Source: Natrinema sp046097095 (lineage in GTDB: Archaea; Halobacteriota; Halobacteria; Halobacteriales; Natrialbaceae). Taken from it: a stretch of DNA of 64,000 nucleotides. A model generated the notes under the pieces. That model ran no database searches, was not told the DNA's origin, and saw nothing but the letters and a program-made list of their open reading frames with translations. Of the stretch, positions 50,292 to 58,509 are shown piece by piece. Both the position numbers and the translations under genes were made by a program. Numbering within the stretch: the stretch's first letter is position 1; each line of letters begins with the position of its first letter. The stretch spans positions 558,001 to 622,000 of the forward strand of contig NZ_CP175698.1 in assembly GCF_046097095.1 (NCBI RefSeq), read 5' to 3'.

Positions 50292-51092
50292 CTACAGATC
50301 GATCCCGCCGTTGATGTCGATGACTTCGCCGGTGATGTAGCCCGACCGCTCGCCGGCGAGATAGCGGACGAGTCCCGCGATTTCGTTTACGGTAGCGAAC
50401 CGCTCGAGCGGGATGTCGTCGCGCAGGTCGTCCTGAATCCCGTCGGGAATCGCTTCGACCATCTCGGTGCGCGTGAACCCGGGTGCGACGCAGTTCGCCG
50501 TCGCCCCCGACCCCGCTAGCTCGAGCGCGAGCGAGCGAGTGAAGCCGAAGAGCCCACTTTTCGCCGCCGCGTAATTGGCCTGACCGACGTTCCCCTGCTT
50601 GCCGACGACGCTCGAAATCGCGATCAGCCGGCCGTCGTCGGCGGTCTCGAGGTCGTCGTAGAACGCCTTGGTGCAGTTAAACGTTCCGTGGAGCGAAACG
50701 TCGAGGACGCGGTGCCAGTCCTCGCGGGTCATGTCGGCGAACGTGCGATCGCTCGTGATGCCCGCGTTGGTGACGAGGACGTCGATCGGCCCGACCGTCT
50801 CGCGGACGGCCTCGCGCATCGCGTCGACCTCGGACGGGTCGGTAACATCGGCCTGAATCGGACGGGCCGTTCCCTCGGTGTCGGCGTCGGTAATGGCGTC
50901 GGCGACCTCGTGAGCCGCGGCCTCCGACGATCGGTAGTTGACGATGATGGTCGCGCCGTGACGGCCCAACTCGCAGGCGATACCGCGGCCGATGCCGCGC
51001 GACGCGCCGGTGACCAGACACGTCTGGCCCGCGAGCGGCTGGCGCGACGGCCGTTCCACGTCGGCCGGCCGCTCGGCGCTCGTCGAGCTCAT
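50292..51092 (-). CDS. Short-chain dehydrogenase/reductase (FabG/PhaB-like 3-oxoacyl reductase), 266 aa
   Basis: Classical SDR: nucleotide-binding TGASRGIG (28-35), NAG (109-111), catalytic S160/S161 in IAISSVVGKQG, Y174 and K178 in YAAAK. The sequence GFTRTEMVEAIPD and GYITGEVIDINGG matches FabG and haloarchaeal acetoacetyl-CoA reductases (PhaB), which use NADPH. Its start overlaps the stop of the upstream gene by four bases (ATGA), in a three-gene operon with a winged-helix regulator. No PHA synthase is nearby, so a PHA role is only possible. Confidence 0.87.
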   Translation of the reverse strand: MSSTSAERPADVERPSRQPLAGQTCLVTGASRGIGRGIACELGRHGATIIVNYRSSEAAAHEVADAITDADTEGTARPIQADVTDPSEVDAMREAVRETVGPIDVLVTNAGITSDRTFADMTREDWHRVLDVSLHGTFNCTKAFYDDLETADDGRLIAISSVVGKQGNVGQANYAAAKSGLFGFTRSLALELAGSGATANCVAPGFTRTEMVEAIPDGIQDDLRDDIPLERFATVNEIAGLVRYLAGERSGYITGEVIDINGGIDL

Positions 51093-51673
51093 CGCCGTCC
51101 CTCCGGCTGTGTCGGCTGGTCGGACGGGACCGCACACGCGGCCGATCGTTCGTCCGTCTCGGCAGCGGCGAGCCACTCCTCGACGGTGTGTGTCCGCGTC
51201 TCGCCCGTGGCCGATTCCTCCGTGAACGGAACGACACCTCGAAGCGTCCCCTCGCCGGACGCGGTAGGCTCGTCCTCGTAGAGCGAAAGCGCCACCAGCG
51301 GCACTCGCACTCGCTCGCGCGAGTCACTCCCGATACCGAGCGGCGACGACGGCGTCTCCCGACGACGGAACGCCGGCTCGAGCGTCACGTCGCGTTGGGC
51401 GGCCCAGCGTTCGAACTCGGCGACCAGATCACGGCGGGCTGAACCACGGTCGTCGTTCGTCCCCGCGAGGGCCCGATGTGCCGGCGGCCAACGCTCGATC
51501 TGACAGTCGGCGACCCGACCGGTATCACGGAGGTGTCGTAGCCGCTCTACGACCGTTTCGATCGTTCCGGAGACGGCCGCGGGCACGGCAGACCGCACGT
51601 AACAGTCGACGCGAAGGGAGTCGTGCGGATCGATGTCGACAACGGGAGACGCCGCGAACTCACTCGACGACAT
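51089..51673 (-). CDS. Unrecognised haloarchaeal protein in the SDR operon, 194 aa
   Basis: Alpha-beta protein with DSLRVDCYVRSAVPAAVSGT and TVVERLRHLRDTGRVADCQIE, ending in a charged tail. No membrane segment. It overlaps both neighbours: start overlaps the wHTH gene by 14 bases, stop overlaps the SDR start by four. I do not recognise a family; position suggests a regulatory partner of the wHTH protein. Confidence 0.65.
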   Translation of the reverse strand: MSSSEFAASPVVDIDPHDSLRVDCYVRSAVPAAVSGTIETVVERLRHLRDTGRVADCQIERWPPAHRALAGTNDDRGSARRDLVAEFERWAAQRDVTLEPAFRRRETPSSPLGIGSDSRERVRVPLVALSLYEDEPTASGEGTLRGVVPFTEESATGETRTHTVEEWLAAAETDERSAACAVPSDQPTQPEGRR

Positions 51674-51887
51674 ACCCGTCCTCCGTCCGCCGGACGTGAT
51701 CGGCATCGATGAGCGACTCGAGTACGGCAAAGAGCGTGAGCTTGGACAGTCCGAGCGACTGCCGGAGGTCGGTCGCCGTCGCCCCCTCGCTGACGAGGAG
51801 GGACAGGTACACGAGTTTGGCCTGTGGTGACGCGAGGTCGGTCGGCACCGCTACCCGTCGTTCGTCCGGGAACTGACTCGTTGACAT
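51660..51887 (-). CDS. Small winged-helix (MarR/TrmB-like) DNA-binding protein, 75 aa
   Basis: The protein is a single winged helix (SPQAKLVYLSLLVSEGATAT, TDLRQSLGLSKLTLFAVLESL, DADHVRRTEDGYVVE). First gene of the operon. A minus-strand TATA box (CTTTATATCA, about 51912-51921) lies some 28 bases before the ATG, so the mRNA should be leaderless. Likely autoregulator of the operon. Confidence 0.8.
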   Translation of the reverse strand: MSTSQFPDERRVAVPTDLASPQAKLVYLSLLVSEGATATDLRQSLGLSKLTLFAVLESLIDADHVRRTEDGYVVE

Positions 51888-52363
51888 CACCAATGGTGGC
51901 AACGACTTGTGATATAAAGATGGAGTGAGAAAAGTCCACAAGCGGCACACTAGACGACGATAGTGGTTCGGACCAGTCGGTAGTACCACCGAGACTGTCT
52001 ATTCCCTCTATAGTTCTTGGAATGGATCGTGGACGAACGTATCAGGATGTGACGCGTTCTGTAGACGGTTTCGCCGTCGCAGGTCGCCATTGATGAGCGC
52101 GCTGTCACTCTCGCTGGTGACCAATCGTGGGCGCGTCTACAAAATCGCACTATCGGAGTCTCTGTCGCGAGTGTCTCCGCAATCATCGGTATGCGTCGAA
52201 CGGCACGCGAGTCTCGGACGATGGGGTGGTTCGATCGCTTTTGGCACGGCCGTTCGGGTGCGAACGACAGAGCGGCGTCTCCCACGTAACAATCCGCATT
52301 CGTTGACGTTCGGCCTCGTGTACCTGTGTAGCCGTTTTACGGGACGACATCGTATAAGGCGAT
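51888..52363. other. Intergenic region, about 475 bases
   Basis: Holds the operon promoter at its left end. The remainder has short frames on both strands without family signals and no convincing repeat. The right end must contain the promoter of the UspA gene at 52364; TTTTACGGG about 30 bases upstream is a weak TATA candidate. Confidence 0.45.
51912..51921 (-). promoter_or_regulatory. TATA box of the wHTH/SDR operon
   Basis: CTTTATATCA on the minus strand about 28 bases before the start at 51887, the classical archaeal spacing for a leaderless transcript. Confidence 0.6.
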
Positions 52364-52810
52364 ATGAGCAAGCGCATCCTCGTTCCGATGGACGGCGCAC
52401 CGCTCTCCGAGAAGGCGCTCGAGGTGGCGCTTTCGGAGAACGACGACGCCGAGTTCACCGTCCTCCACGTGATCGACCCCGCCGATCCGGGATACAGCTA
52501 TCCGATCGACGTCGACGTCACGAGAGAGCCCCTGCACGGCTCCGAAGCGTGGTACGAGCGCGCCGAGGAACTCGCGGACGACCTCTTCGAGGACGCACAG
52601 GAAACGGCGGCCGACTACGACGTCGAACTCGAGACCGAGCTCGTCGCGGGCACGCCGGCGCGTGTGATCGTCGATTACGCGGCGGATAACGACATCGACC
52701 ACATCATTATGGGGAGCCACGGTCGTGACGAGGAATCGCGGATTCTCCTGGGGAGCGTCACCGAAACGGTGGCGTTCCGATCGCCGGTTCACGTGACTCT
52801 CGTCCGATAG
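52364..52810 (+). CDS. Universal stress protein (UspA family), 148 aa
   Basis: N-terminal MSKRILVPMDGAPLSEKALE and ATP-site MGSHGRDEESRILLGS (G-x2-G-x9-G-S) show an ATP-binding UspA protein. The middle (about 45-80) is an acidic helix pair. Convergent with the zinc-ribbon gene, four bases away. Confidence 0.9.
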   Translation: MSKRILVPMDGAPLSEKALEVALSENDDAEFTVLHVIDPADPGYSYPIDVDVTREPLHGSEAWYERAEELADDLFEDAQETAADYDVELETELVAGTPARVIVDYAADNDIDHIIMGSHGRDEESRILLGSVTETVAFRSPVHVTLVR

Positions 52811-52814
52811 CAAC

Positions 52815-53006
52815 TCATTCGACGAACCGAGTGCCACACCCCCCACAGTCGGCGACGAACTCGCGTTCTGCGAGGGCGCGGAGTTCCATGTCGGCACCGC
52901 ACTCCGGACAGGTCACGGTGCGCCAGTCTTCCCAGGTCTCGGCGTCGACGCGTTTCCAGGCACCGTCGTCGGACTCCTCGAGGTAGTCGGGATCGTGGTC
53001 GGCCAT
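52815..53006 (-). CDS. Small zinc-ribbon protein, 63 aa
   Basis: Acidic N-terminus (MADHDPDYLEESDDG) followed by a CxxC pair (TCPECGADME) and a second pair (DCGGCGTRF) separated by about 20 residues, giving a rubredoxin/zinc-ribbon knuckle fold. Small haloarchaeal zinc-finger proteins of this size are common and mostly uncharacterised. Confidence 0.78.
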   Translation of the reverse strand: MADHDPDYLEESDDGAWKRVDAETWEDWRTVTCPECGADMELRALAEREFVADCGGCGTRFVE

Positions 53007-53064
53007 GGAGAGACGACGGTTCCGAAGGCGATAAACGTGCCTTCACGTTCGGTGCTCGACGCGT

Positions 53065-53904
53065 TCACTCGGCTCGCAGCCGGATTGGGATCCTGTCCGG
53101 GTCGCGTATTTCGATCGTCTCCTCGCGGTCTCGGACGGCGATATCGGTGTCGTCGAGACGCTGTCGGACCGTCGCGAGCACCGCCTCGTCCGGGACGACG
53201 AGTTCGAACCACGCCAGTCCGCGACCGTCAAGCGGTTCCGATCGACCGTTCCACGCGTTCAGACCGAGGTGATGGTGGTAGTCCCCGGCCGCGACGAACA
53301 ACGCCGATCGGGAGTCCGTTTGAACGCCGAATCCCAACGTTTCGACGTAGAACGCGCGTGCGGCGTCGAGCGAGGACACCTCGAGGTGGACGTGTCCGAC
53401 CGTCGTTCCGGACGGGACCGTCGCGGCCCCGTCAGACTGTGACGCGATAGCAGGGAGATCGAGCGCCTCCGTCCCGATCTGTACGGAGCCGTCGTCCGCG
53501 CGCGGCCACTCCGCTGTCGGCCGATCCCTGTAGATTTCGACCCCGTTATCCTCGGGGTCGGTGAGATACAGGGCCTCGCTCACGTAGTGGTCGGACGCCC
53601 CGCTGAGCTGCCACCGGTCGCGGATCCGCTCGAGCGCAGCGCCAAGCGCACTCCGCGACGGGACCTTGAACGCGGTATGGAACAGCCCCGCCTGCTCCCG
53701 GCGTCTCGGCGAGGCGGCCTCATCTCGTTTCAGGACGAGCAACGGCGTCCCGTCGGCACCGAGCGTCGCCGTCGTCTCGCTTCGCGCATGGACCGTGAGG
53801 CCGACGACGTCGCGATAGAAGTCGACCATGTCGTCGAGGTCGGTGACGAGCAATGCGGTGCGGCCGATTCGCGTAGCATCCGGAATGAGTGGTGTTTGCG
53901 TCAT
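53065..53904 (-). CDS. VOC-family dioxygenase-like protein (CatE/glyoxalase fold), 279 aa
   Basis: Two tandem VOC modules (about 8-130 and 165-277). Conserved parts: IGRTALLVTDLDDMVDFYRDVVGL, AGLFHTAFKVPSR, LYLTDPEDNGVEIYRDRP, then VGHVHLEVSSLDAARAFYVETLG, YHHHLGLNAWNG. The His and Glu at FHTAF, NGVEIY and HVHLEV are plausible metal ligands, as in extradiol (catechol-2,3) dioxygenases. The substrate is not known. Confidence 0.85.
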   Translation of the reverse strand: MTQTPLIPDATRIGRTALLVTDLDDMVDFYRDVVGLTVHARSETTATLGADGTPLLVLKRDEAASPRRREQAGLFHTAFKVPSRSALGAALERIRDRWQLSGASDHYVSEALYLTDPEDNGVEIYRDRPTAEWPRADDGSVQIGTEALDLPAIASQSDGAATVPSGTTVGHVHLEVSSLDAARAFYVETLGFGVQTDSRSALFVAAGDYHHHLGLNAWNGRSEPLDGRGLAWFELVVPDEAVLATVRQRLDDTDIAVRDREETIEIRDPDRIPIRLRAE

Positions 53905-53975
53905 CGTGTCGATGTCTCGCTCGGGGACTTCGGGTGGCGTTCCGTTCAGAGAGACATTCGATTAGGGGATAGATG

Positions 53976-54134
53976 CTATGGTGTTGTGTGAGGCGGTGAG
54001 CCGTCGGTGGCCGACGCCGCTGTGTCGGCCCCCTCGATGAGTACGGTCGTCGGTGCGATTTCGAAATCGGCGCGGTCGATGACGGCGACTGATTCGTGCA
54101 GCGAGACAGTCGCCGTGCCCTTCCACAGAATCCC
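53976..54134 (-). pseudogene. Possible 3' gene remnant (53 codons, no start)
   Basis: The minus strand is open from about 54134 to a TAG at 53976-53978 and encodes a beta-like peptide (ILWKGTATVSLHESVAV, then IDRADFEIAPTTVLIEGA) with the codon bias of real haloarchaeal genes. There is no ATG or GTG start; upstream, the frame is stopped by TAA. It may be the C-terminal end of a deleted gene. Family not recognised. Confidence 0.4.
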
Positions 54135-54291
54135 TCTCGAGGTTAGTTCAGTACAATGCTGGCCGTGGCTTTACGCAGATACGAATGTAAGTTTAACTTA
54201 GCCTTCTCGGAGTACGGTTCGTTACGGTATCGACTCCGTCGTCAGTTTTCGTCACCTTGGCGGCTCTGCTCGCTCGCGAGCGAGGGCGACG

Positions 54292-54699
54292 TTAGTCGCC
54301 CGCGAGGACGAACACCGGGATCGCCACGTCATCGGCGTCGACGTCGACGAACCGGACTGCGACGCGCGCGCCGACCGCCACCTCGTCGGGGTCGCAATCG
54401 ACGTTCGTTACCATCCGTGGCCCCTCGTCCAGTTCGACGTAGGCCACGACGAGCGGGAGGTCGTCGTCGGGCCAGCCGCTCATGCTGCGGGCGACGGAGT
54501 AGGAGTAGACCTCGCCGGTGCCGGCGGCCTCGAGCCACGCGACGTCGTCGCTGAAGCAGTCCGGGCAGAGCGCGCGCGGATAGTGGTACGTGAGCCCGCA
54601 GTCCTGACACTCGCGAAGGAGGAGGCGACCGTCGGCGGCCGCTTCCCAGTAGCGTTCCGTTTCGGGCGTCACCTCGGGCACCGGCCGAGACTCGCTCAT
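54292..54699 (-). CDS. DUF35 (zinc-ribbon plus OB-fold) protein, 135 aa
   Basis: Rubredoxin-like zinc ribbon (CQDCGLTYHYPRALCPDC, four Cys) followed by an OB-fold (EVYSYSVARSMSGWP, VTNVDCDPDEVAVG). DUF35 proteins form complexes with thiolase-like proteins and bind acyl-CoA intermediates. Its start overlaps the thiolase stop by four bases (ATGA). Confidence 0.9.
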   Translation of the reverse strand: MSESRPVPEVTPETERYWEAAADGRLLLRECQDCGLTYHYPRALCPDCFSDDVAWLEAAGTGEVYSYSVARSMSGWPDDDLPLVVAYVELDEGPRMVTNVDCDPDEVAVGARVAVRFVDVDADDVAIPVFVLAGD

Positions 54700-55871
54700 C
54701 GATCCTCACCTCCGAGGACGAGCGTCGCAGCGCCGTGGCGCGTCGCGATACTCCCGCCGGTTCCGTGGGCGAGCGCGATGTCGGCGTCGACCTGCACCTC
54801 GTCGTTGGTCTCCCCGCGAAGCTGGCGGACCGCCTCGATGACCTTCGTCATCCCGCCGCGGTTGGCCGGGTGGTTCGAACAGAGGCCGCCGCCGTCGGTG
54901 TTGAACGGCAGTTCACCGTCCGGCGCGCGAAGCGTTCCGCCCTCGACGAACGTCCCGCCGTCGCCTTTCGCACAGAAGCCGAGGTCCTCGAGCGCCTCGA
55001 GCACCGTGATGGTAAACGAGTCGTAGATCGACGCGTAGTCGACGTGTTCGGGGCCGAGTCCAGCCTCCTCGAAGGCGCGCGTCCCGGATTGCTCCGCGGC
55101 GGTCCGCGTGAGATCGATGCGGCCGGCGTCGTGGTGGCCGGTCGCTTCGCCGTGGCCGAGCACCTCGACGCAGGACCGCTCGAGGTGCGACCGAACGTCC
55201 TCGGAGACGACGAGCAGCGCGCCGCCGCCGTCCGAGATAACACAGCAGTCGAGGAGGTGAAGCGGATCGGCGACCATCCGCGACTCGAGGACGTCCGCGA
55301 CGGCGACCGGCTCCTGGAACATCGCGTGCTCGTTGTACTGGGCGTGATGGGAGGCCGCGGCGCGGATCTCGGCGAGCTGTTCGCTCGTCGTCCCGTGTTC
55401 GTGCATGTGGCGCTGGGCGGCCATGCCGTACATAGTGACGTTGGTGACGCCGTAGACTCGCTCGAAGTTGTCCTGCATCGTCTGCAGATCGCGCACGCCA
55501 GAGCCGGTCGCCTGCCCGCGCGACCGGGGGCGGCCGGCGAGGGTAATCAGCGCCACGTCGCACTTGCCGTCGCGAATCGCGCTCGCGGCGTGGCCGACGT
55601 GGCTGACGTACGACGACCCGCCGTAGTCCGTCGTATCGGCGTAGGACGGCTCGAGCCCGAGGTAGTCGGCCATGATCAGCGGCGACAGTCCAGAGCCGTA
55701 TTCCGGCACGCCGGCCGTGAAATACGCGTCCACGTCGTCCTTCTCGAGCCCCGCGTCCTCGAGGGCTCCCTTCGCGACCTCCGCGTGTAACTGCATCGTC
55801 GATTTGTCCGGTGCCTCCCTCGTCGGATGCTCGTACGCGCCGGCGATGTACACTGGCTCTTCGCTTGCCAT
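54696..55871 (-). CDS. Thiolase-fold acyltransferase (SCP2/non-decarboxylating type), 391 aa
   Basis: Thiolase fold (MASEEPVYIAGAYEHPTREAP, VDAYFTAGVPEYGSGL), with DYGGSSYVSHVGHAASAI where classical thiolases carry the nucleophilic Cys; here the residue is a Ser. H in SNHPANRGG and Gly-rich ALAHGTGGS match lipid-transfer-type thiolases that act with DUF35 partners. It may bind or cleave an acyl-CoA substrate. Divergent from an MFS carrier. Confidence 0.85.
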   Translation of the reverse strand: MASEEPVYIAGAYEHPTREAPDKSTMQLHAEVAKGALEDAGLEKDDVDAYFTAGVPEYGSGLSPLIMADYLGLEPSYADTTDYGGSSYVSHVGHAASAIRDGKCDVALITLAGRPRSRGQATGSGVRDLQTMQDNFERVYGVTNVTMYGMAAQRHMHEHGTTSEQLAEIRAAASHHAQYNEHAMFQEPVAVADVLESRMVADPLHLLDCCVISDGGGALLVVSEDVRSHLERSCVEVLGHGEATGHHDAGRIDLTRTAAEQSGTRAFEEAGLGPEHVDYASIYDSFTITVLEALEDLGFCAKGDGGTFVEGGTLRAPDGELPFNTDGGGLCSNHPANRGGMTKVIEAVRQLRGETNDEVQVDADIALAHGTGGSIATRHGAATLVLGGEDR

Positions 55872-55975
55872 CAGGTAGCAATTCTCGAGGGGGTCCGTAA
55901 GCGTTACCGGTCTGTCCGGAGACGAGTCGAGATAAGTATAAATAGACGGCACGGATAATCACGGGACCGAACAGT

Positions 55976-56020
55976 ATGCGTACACGGTACTTCCGGCGCG
56001 CGTCGGGTGTGAGCGGATGA
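55976..56020 (+). CDS. 14-codon upstream ORF coupled to the MFS gene
   Basis: ATG at 55976 about 35 bases after the TATA-like ATAAGTATAAATAG, reading MRTRYFRRASGVSG and ending in a TGA that overlaps the MFS ATG (ATGA). This gives a short leader peptide on the same transcript. Very short, so it may be chance. Confidence 0.3.
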   Translation: MRTRYFRRASGVSG

Positions 56021-57195
56021 GCGACCGGCGGTCCCGCGTGGGCGTCTTCCTCGCGTGTTTTCTTGGTTCGGTCGGGGCGAACGCGTATATGATCGCCCCG
56101 GCGAGCATCGTCCCGCTGCTCGTGGCGGCGTTCGACGTCGACAAGGCGGGCGCAGGCGTCGCTATCAGCGCGGCCGTGTTGGGGTCCGTTCTCGTCCAGA
56201 TCCCGTTCGGGTTTCTGATGGATCGCTACGATAACCGCCCGCTGATGACCGCCGGGACGGCCGTGTTCGTGCCGGTCGCGATCGCGGGCTCGTTCGCGAC
56301 GGCGTATCCGGTCTTTCTCGCGAGTCGAGCCGTCGCCGGACTCGCCGGCGGTGCGGTGTTCGTCCTCGGCACCAACGTCGTTGCGCAGGTGTTCGCCGGG
56401 AAGCGCCAGGGGGTCGTGACGACGGTGTTCATCGCGAGCGCTCCGCTTGGATTCGCGATCAGCCAGTTCGGCGGGCCGCTCCTCGCGGACGCGTTCGGCT
56501 GGCGAACCGCGTTCGTCGCGTATCCGCTCGTCTCGGCGGTGGGGTATCTCGTCTTTCGCCTCTCGCGACCGCCGGCGATCCGAACCGGCGACCGGATTAC
56601 GCCGCGAGAGTTCGGCCACGCGTTGCGAAATCGAGCGGTACTGCTCGTCTCCTTCTCGGGATTTTGCTCGTACCTCCTCTATATCTTCATGAACTCGTGG
56701 ATGCCGACGTACGCGACGGAGCGATTGCCCCTCTCGCTGGGTGAAGCAGGAGCGATAACGGCGCTGTTGCCCGCCGTCGGCATGGTGGCCCGACCCGTCG
56801 GCGGCTGGCTCTCCGACTACGTCGGCTACCGGCGGCGGCTGATCGTCGTCTGCTCGCTCGCCTTCGCGCTCCCGGCGTTCTTCGTCGTCTCGCGGAGCAT
56901 CTCGATCGCCCTCTTCTCGCTCGTGATGCTCAGTGTCGGATTCTCGCTCCAGTTCGGCATGGGCGTCTACTACGTCTACACGCGGGAACTCGCTGCCGAC
57001 GGACGCGGCGGGACGAGCCTCGCCGTGTTCACGTCGATCGCGTTCAGCGGGACGCTCGTCTCTCCGACGCTCGGCGGCTGGCTGATCGGCGCGTTCTCCT
57101 GGCAGACGACGTTTCTCCTCTACGCGCTCATCGGCGTCGTCGGAATCGGCCTGCTGTTTCTCACCCGCGACTCGAGTCCGGGTCCGACCGGCTGA
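56017..57195 (+). CDS. MFS transporter, 392 aa
   Basis: Twelve predicted membrane helices. Motif A between helices 2 and 3 reads GFLMDRYDNRPLMTAG; further motifs FGWRTAFVAYPLVSAVG and GWLSDYVGYRRRL between helices 8 and 9. The pattern suits the OFA or ACS-like carboxylate/drug families. Divergent from the thiolase/DUF35 pair with 145 bases between, so it may import a substrate of those enzymes. Confidence 0.88.
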   Translation: MSDRRSRVGVFLACFLGSVGANAYMIAPASIVPLLVAAFDVDKAGAGVAISAAVLGSVLVQIPFGFLMDRYDNRPLMTAGTAVFVPVAIAGSFATAYPVFLASRAVAGLAGGAVFVLGTNVVAQVFAGKRQGVVTTVFIASAPLGFAISQFGGPLLADAFGWRTAFVAYPLVSAVGYLVFRLSRPPAIRTGDRITPREFGHALRNRAVLLVSFSGFCSYLLYIFMNSWMPTYATERLPLSLGEAGAITALLPAVGMVARPVGGWLSDYVGYRRRLIVVCSLAFALPAFFVVSRSISIALFSLVMLSVGFSLQFGMGVYYVYTRELAADGRGGTSLAVFTSIAFSGTLVSPTLGGWLIGAFSWQTTFLLYALIGVVGIGLLFLTRDSSPGPTG

Positions 57196-57305
57196 GCGTC
57201 GCGGTCCCGCGTCGACACCGCTCTCGGCGTCCGCCGCGATCGGACTCTCGACCGCTTCACGGCGAGTCGCCTCGAGGAGTGACCGAGAGGGGGTAAGGCA
57301 GATTC

Positions 57306-57323
57306 CTGACAGCCAAGTGTCAG
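57306..57323. promoter_or_regulatory. Inverted repeat upstream of the DUF6069 gene
   Basis: CTGACA-6-TGTCAG directly upstream of the TATA-like CTATATGG (57324-57331) and 37 bases before the ATG at 57360. It lies where a bound regulator would affect the promoter. The regulator is unknown. Confidence 0.35.
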
Positions 57324-57359
57324 CTATATGGCCGCAGAGTCCGTAGTAGTCACCGCATC

Positions 57360-57770
57360 ATGTCAACCGTAACCGAAACCCCAGCACGGAGCGGGCGCTC
57401 GCTCGTCCGGCGCGGCCTGCTCGCAGTTCTGCTCTCGGTTCTCAGCACTGCAGGTCTCCTCGCGGTCGCTCGGGCAGTCCGAATCGCGCCGGGCTTCGAA
57501 CCGCTCACCTGGCCGTCGGTGATCTCGTTTACGGTCATCGGTGCCGTCGGCGCAGTCGTCGTCTACTGGCTCCTCGCCCGCCTGTCCGACAGCCCGGAGA
57601 GGACGTTCACGATCGTCGCCGCCGTCGTCCTCGTTCTCTCGTACATCCCCGATTTCGTCTTGCTCTCCGAGGACGAGAACGCGACGATACTCGGCGTCGC
57701 CGCGTTGCTGCTCATGCACACCGCCGTCGCCGCTGTCTGCGTCGCCGTTCTGACGAGACGGACGGGCTGA
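57360..57770 (+). CDS. DUF6069-like four-helix membrane protein, 136 aa
   Basis: Four hydrophobic helices (about 18-41, 50-73, 83-104 and 108-130). The spacing (APGFEPLTWPSVISFTVIGAVGA, then SYIPDFVLL) resembles DUF6069 proteins. No function known. An inverted repeat precedes the promoter, and the dispersed repeat copy 2 follows the stop codon. Confidence 0.72.
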   Translation: MSTVTETPARSGRSLVRRGLLAVLLSVLSTAGLLAVARAVRIAPGFEPLTWPSVISFTVIGAVGAVVVYWLLARLSDSPERTFTIVAAVVLVLSYIPDFVLLSEDENATILGVAALLLMHTAVAAVCVAVLTRRTG

Positions 57771-57855
57771 TATAGTCCACTAAAAGTCGGTTCCGGCGTC
57801 CTCCGGAAGCGGGTTCGGGGAGCCGTACCCAGATACAGCAGACCGTAGAACCGAC
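57770..57855 (+). repeat. Dispersed 3'-flank repeat, copy 2
   Basis: Matches 24205-24290 over about 80 bases (GTCCACT, TTCCGGCGTCCTCCGGAA, GGTTC, TACCCAG, TACAGCAGACCGTA). As for copy 1, it directly follows a plus-strand gene, which suggests a role in 3' ends or a mobile repeat. Confidence 0.75.
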
Positions 57856-57949
57856 GGCGACGGTGCTCGTCGGGAGTGGGCAAGACGCGAGGCTACGGAC
57901 ACGGGCGGCACCGCGGCATCTCTCGAGCGCGCCACCGCCGACGCGTCGG

Positions 57950-58387
57950 CTATACGATCGTGACGGGCCGGTCGGCGGTGAGGATCACGTCCTGCGTAAC
58001 GCTGCCGAACACCGCCTTCCCGACCGCCGATCGCTTCCGGCCGGGGATAACGATGAGGTCGGCGTCGACCGACTCGGCGTACTCGACGATCTCGTCCGCC
58101 GGGTCGCCGTGGCGGCGCTCGAGGTCGACCGCGACGTCGGCCGCCGCCAACCGATCGCGAACGGTCAGCACCGAGTCGGGGTACTCGTCTTCGTCGTAGA
58201 ACTCGTCGGAACGGACGTTAGCCCCTTCGTCGACCGCTTTGAACTCCTTGAACACGTTCACGATCGAGACGGTGACGTCGTCGAGATCGGCGTCGAGGCC
58301 GTCGTCGTCGCCGAGAGCCGTGACGAACGCCGCCGCGGTCTCGCCTCGCGTCTCGTCTTCGTCGACCGGAACGACGATGTGGTACAT
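57950..58387 (-). CDS. UspA-family stress protein lacking a standard ATP motif, 145 aa
   Basis: N-terminal MYHIVVPVDEDETRGETAAAFV and C-terminal IVIPGRKRSAVGKAVFGSVTQDVI show the UspA fold. The usual G-x2-G-x9-G-S site is changed (PGRKRSAVGKAVFGS), with the first G-x2-G lost, so ATP binding is uncertain. Start set at 58387. Confidence 0.83.
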   Translation of the reverse strand: MYHIVVPVDEDETRGETAAAFVTALGDDDGLDADLDDVTVSIVNVFKEFKAVDEGANVRSDEFYDEDEYPDSVLTVRDRLAAADVAVDLERRHGDPADEIVEYAESVDADLIVIPGRKRSAVGKAVFGSVTQDVILTADRPVTIV

Positions 58388-58509
58388 ATTCTCAACCAAT
58401 GGTTCGAATTCCAGGCACATAACCGTGTACGCGAGCGCCGCGCTCTCTCCGCACTCGGCCTCGCTCGAGATGCAGTGCGATGGGAGCCGACCGGGCGGGG
58501 TAGCCACCG

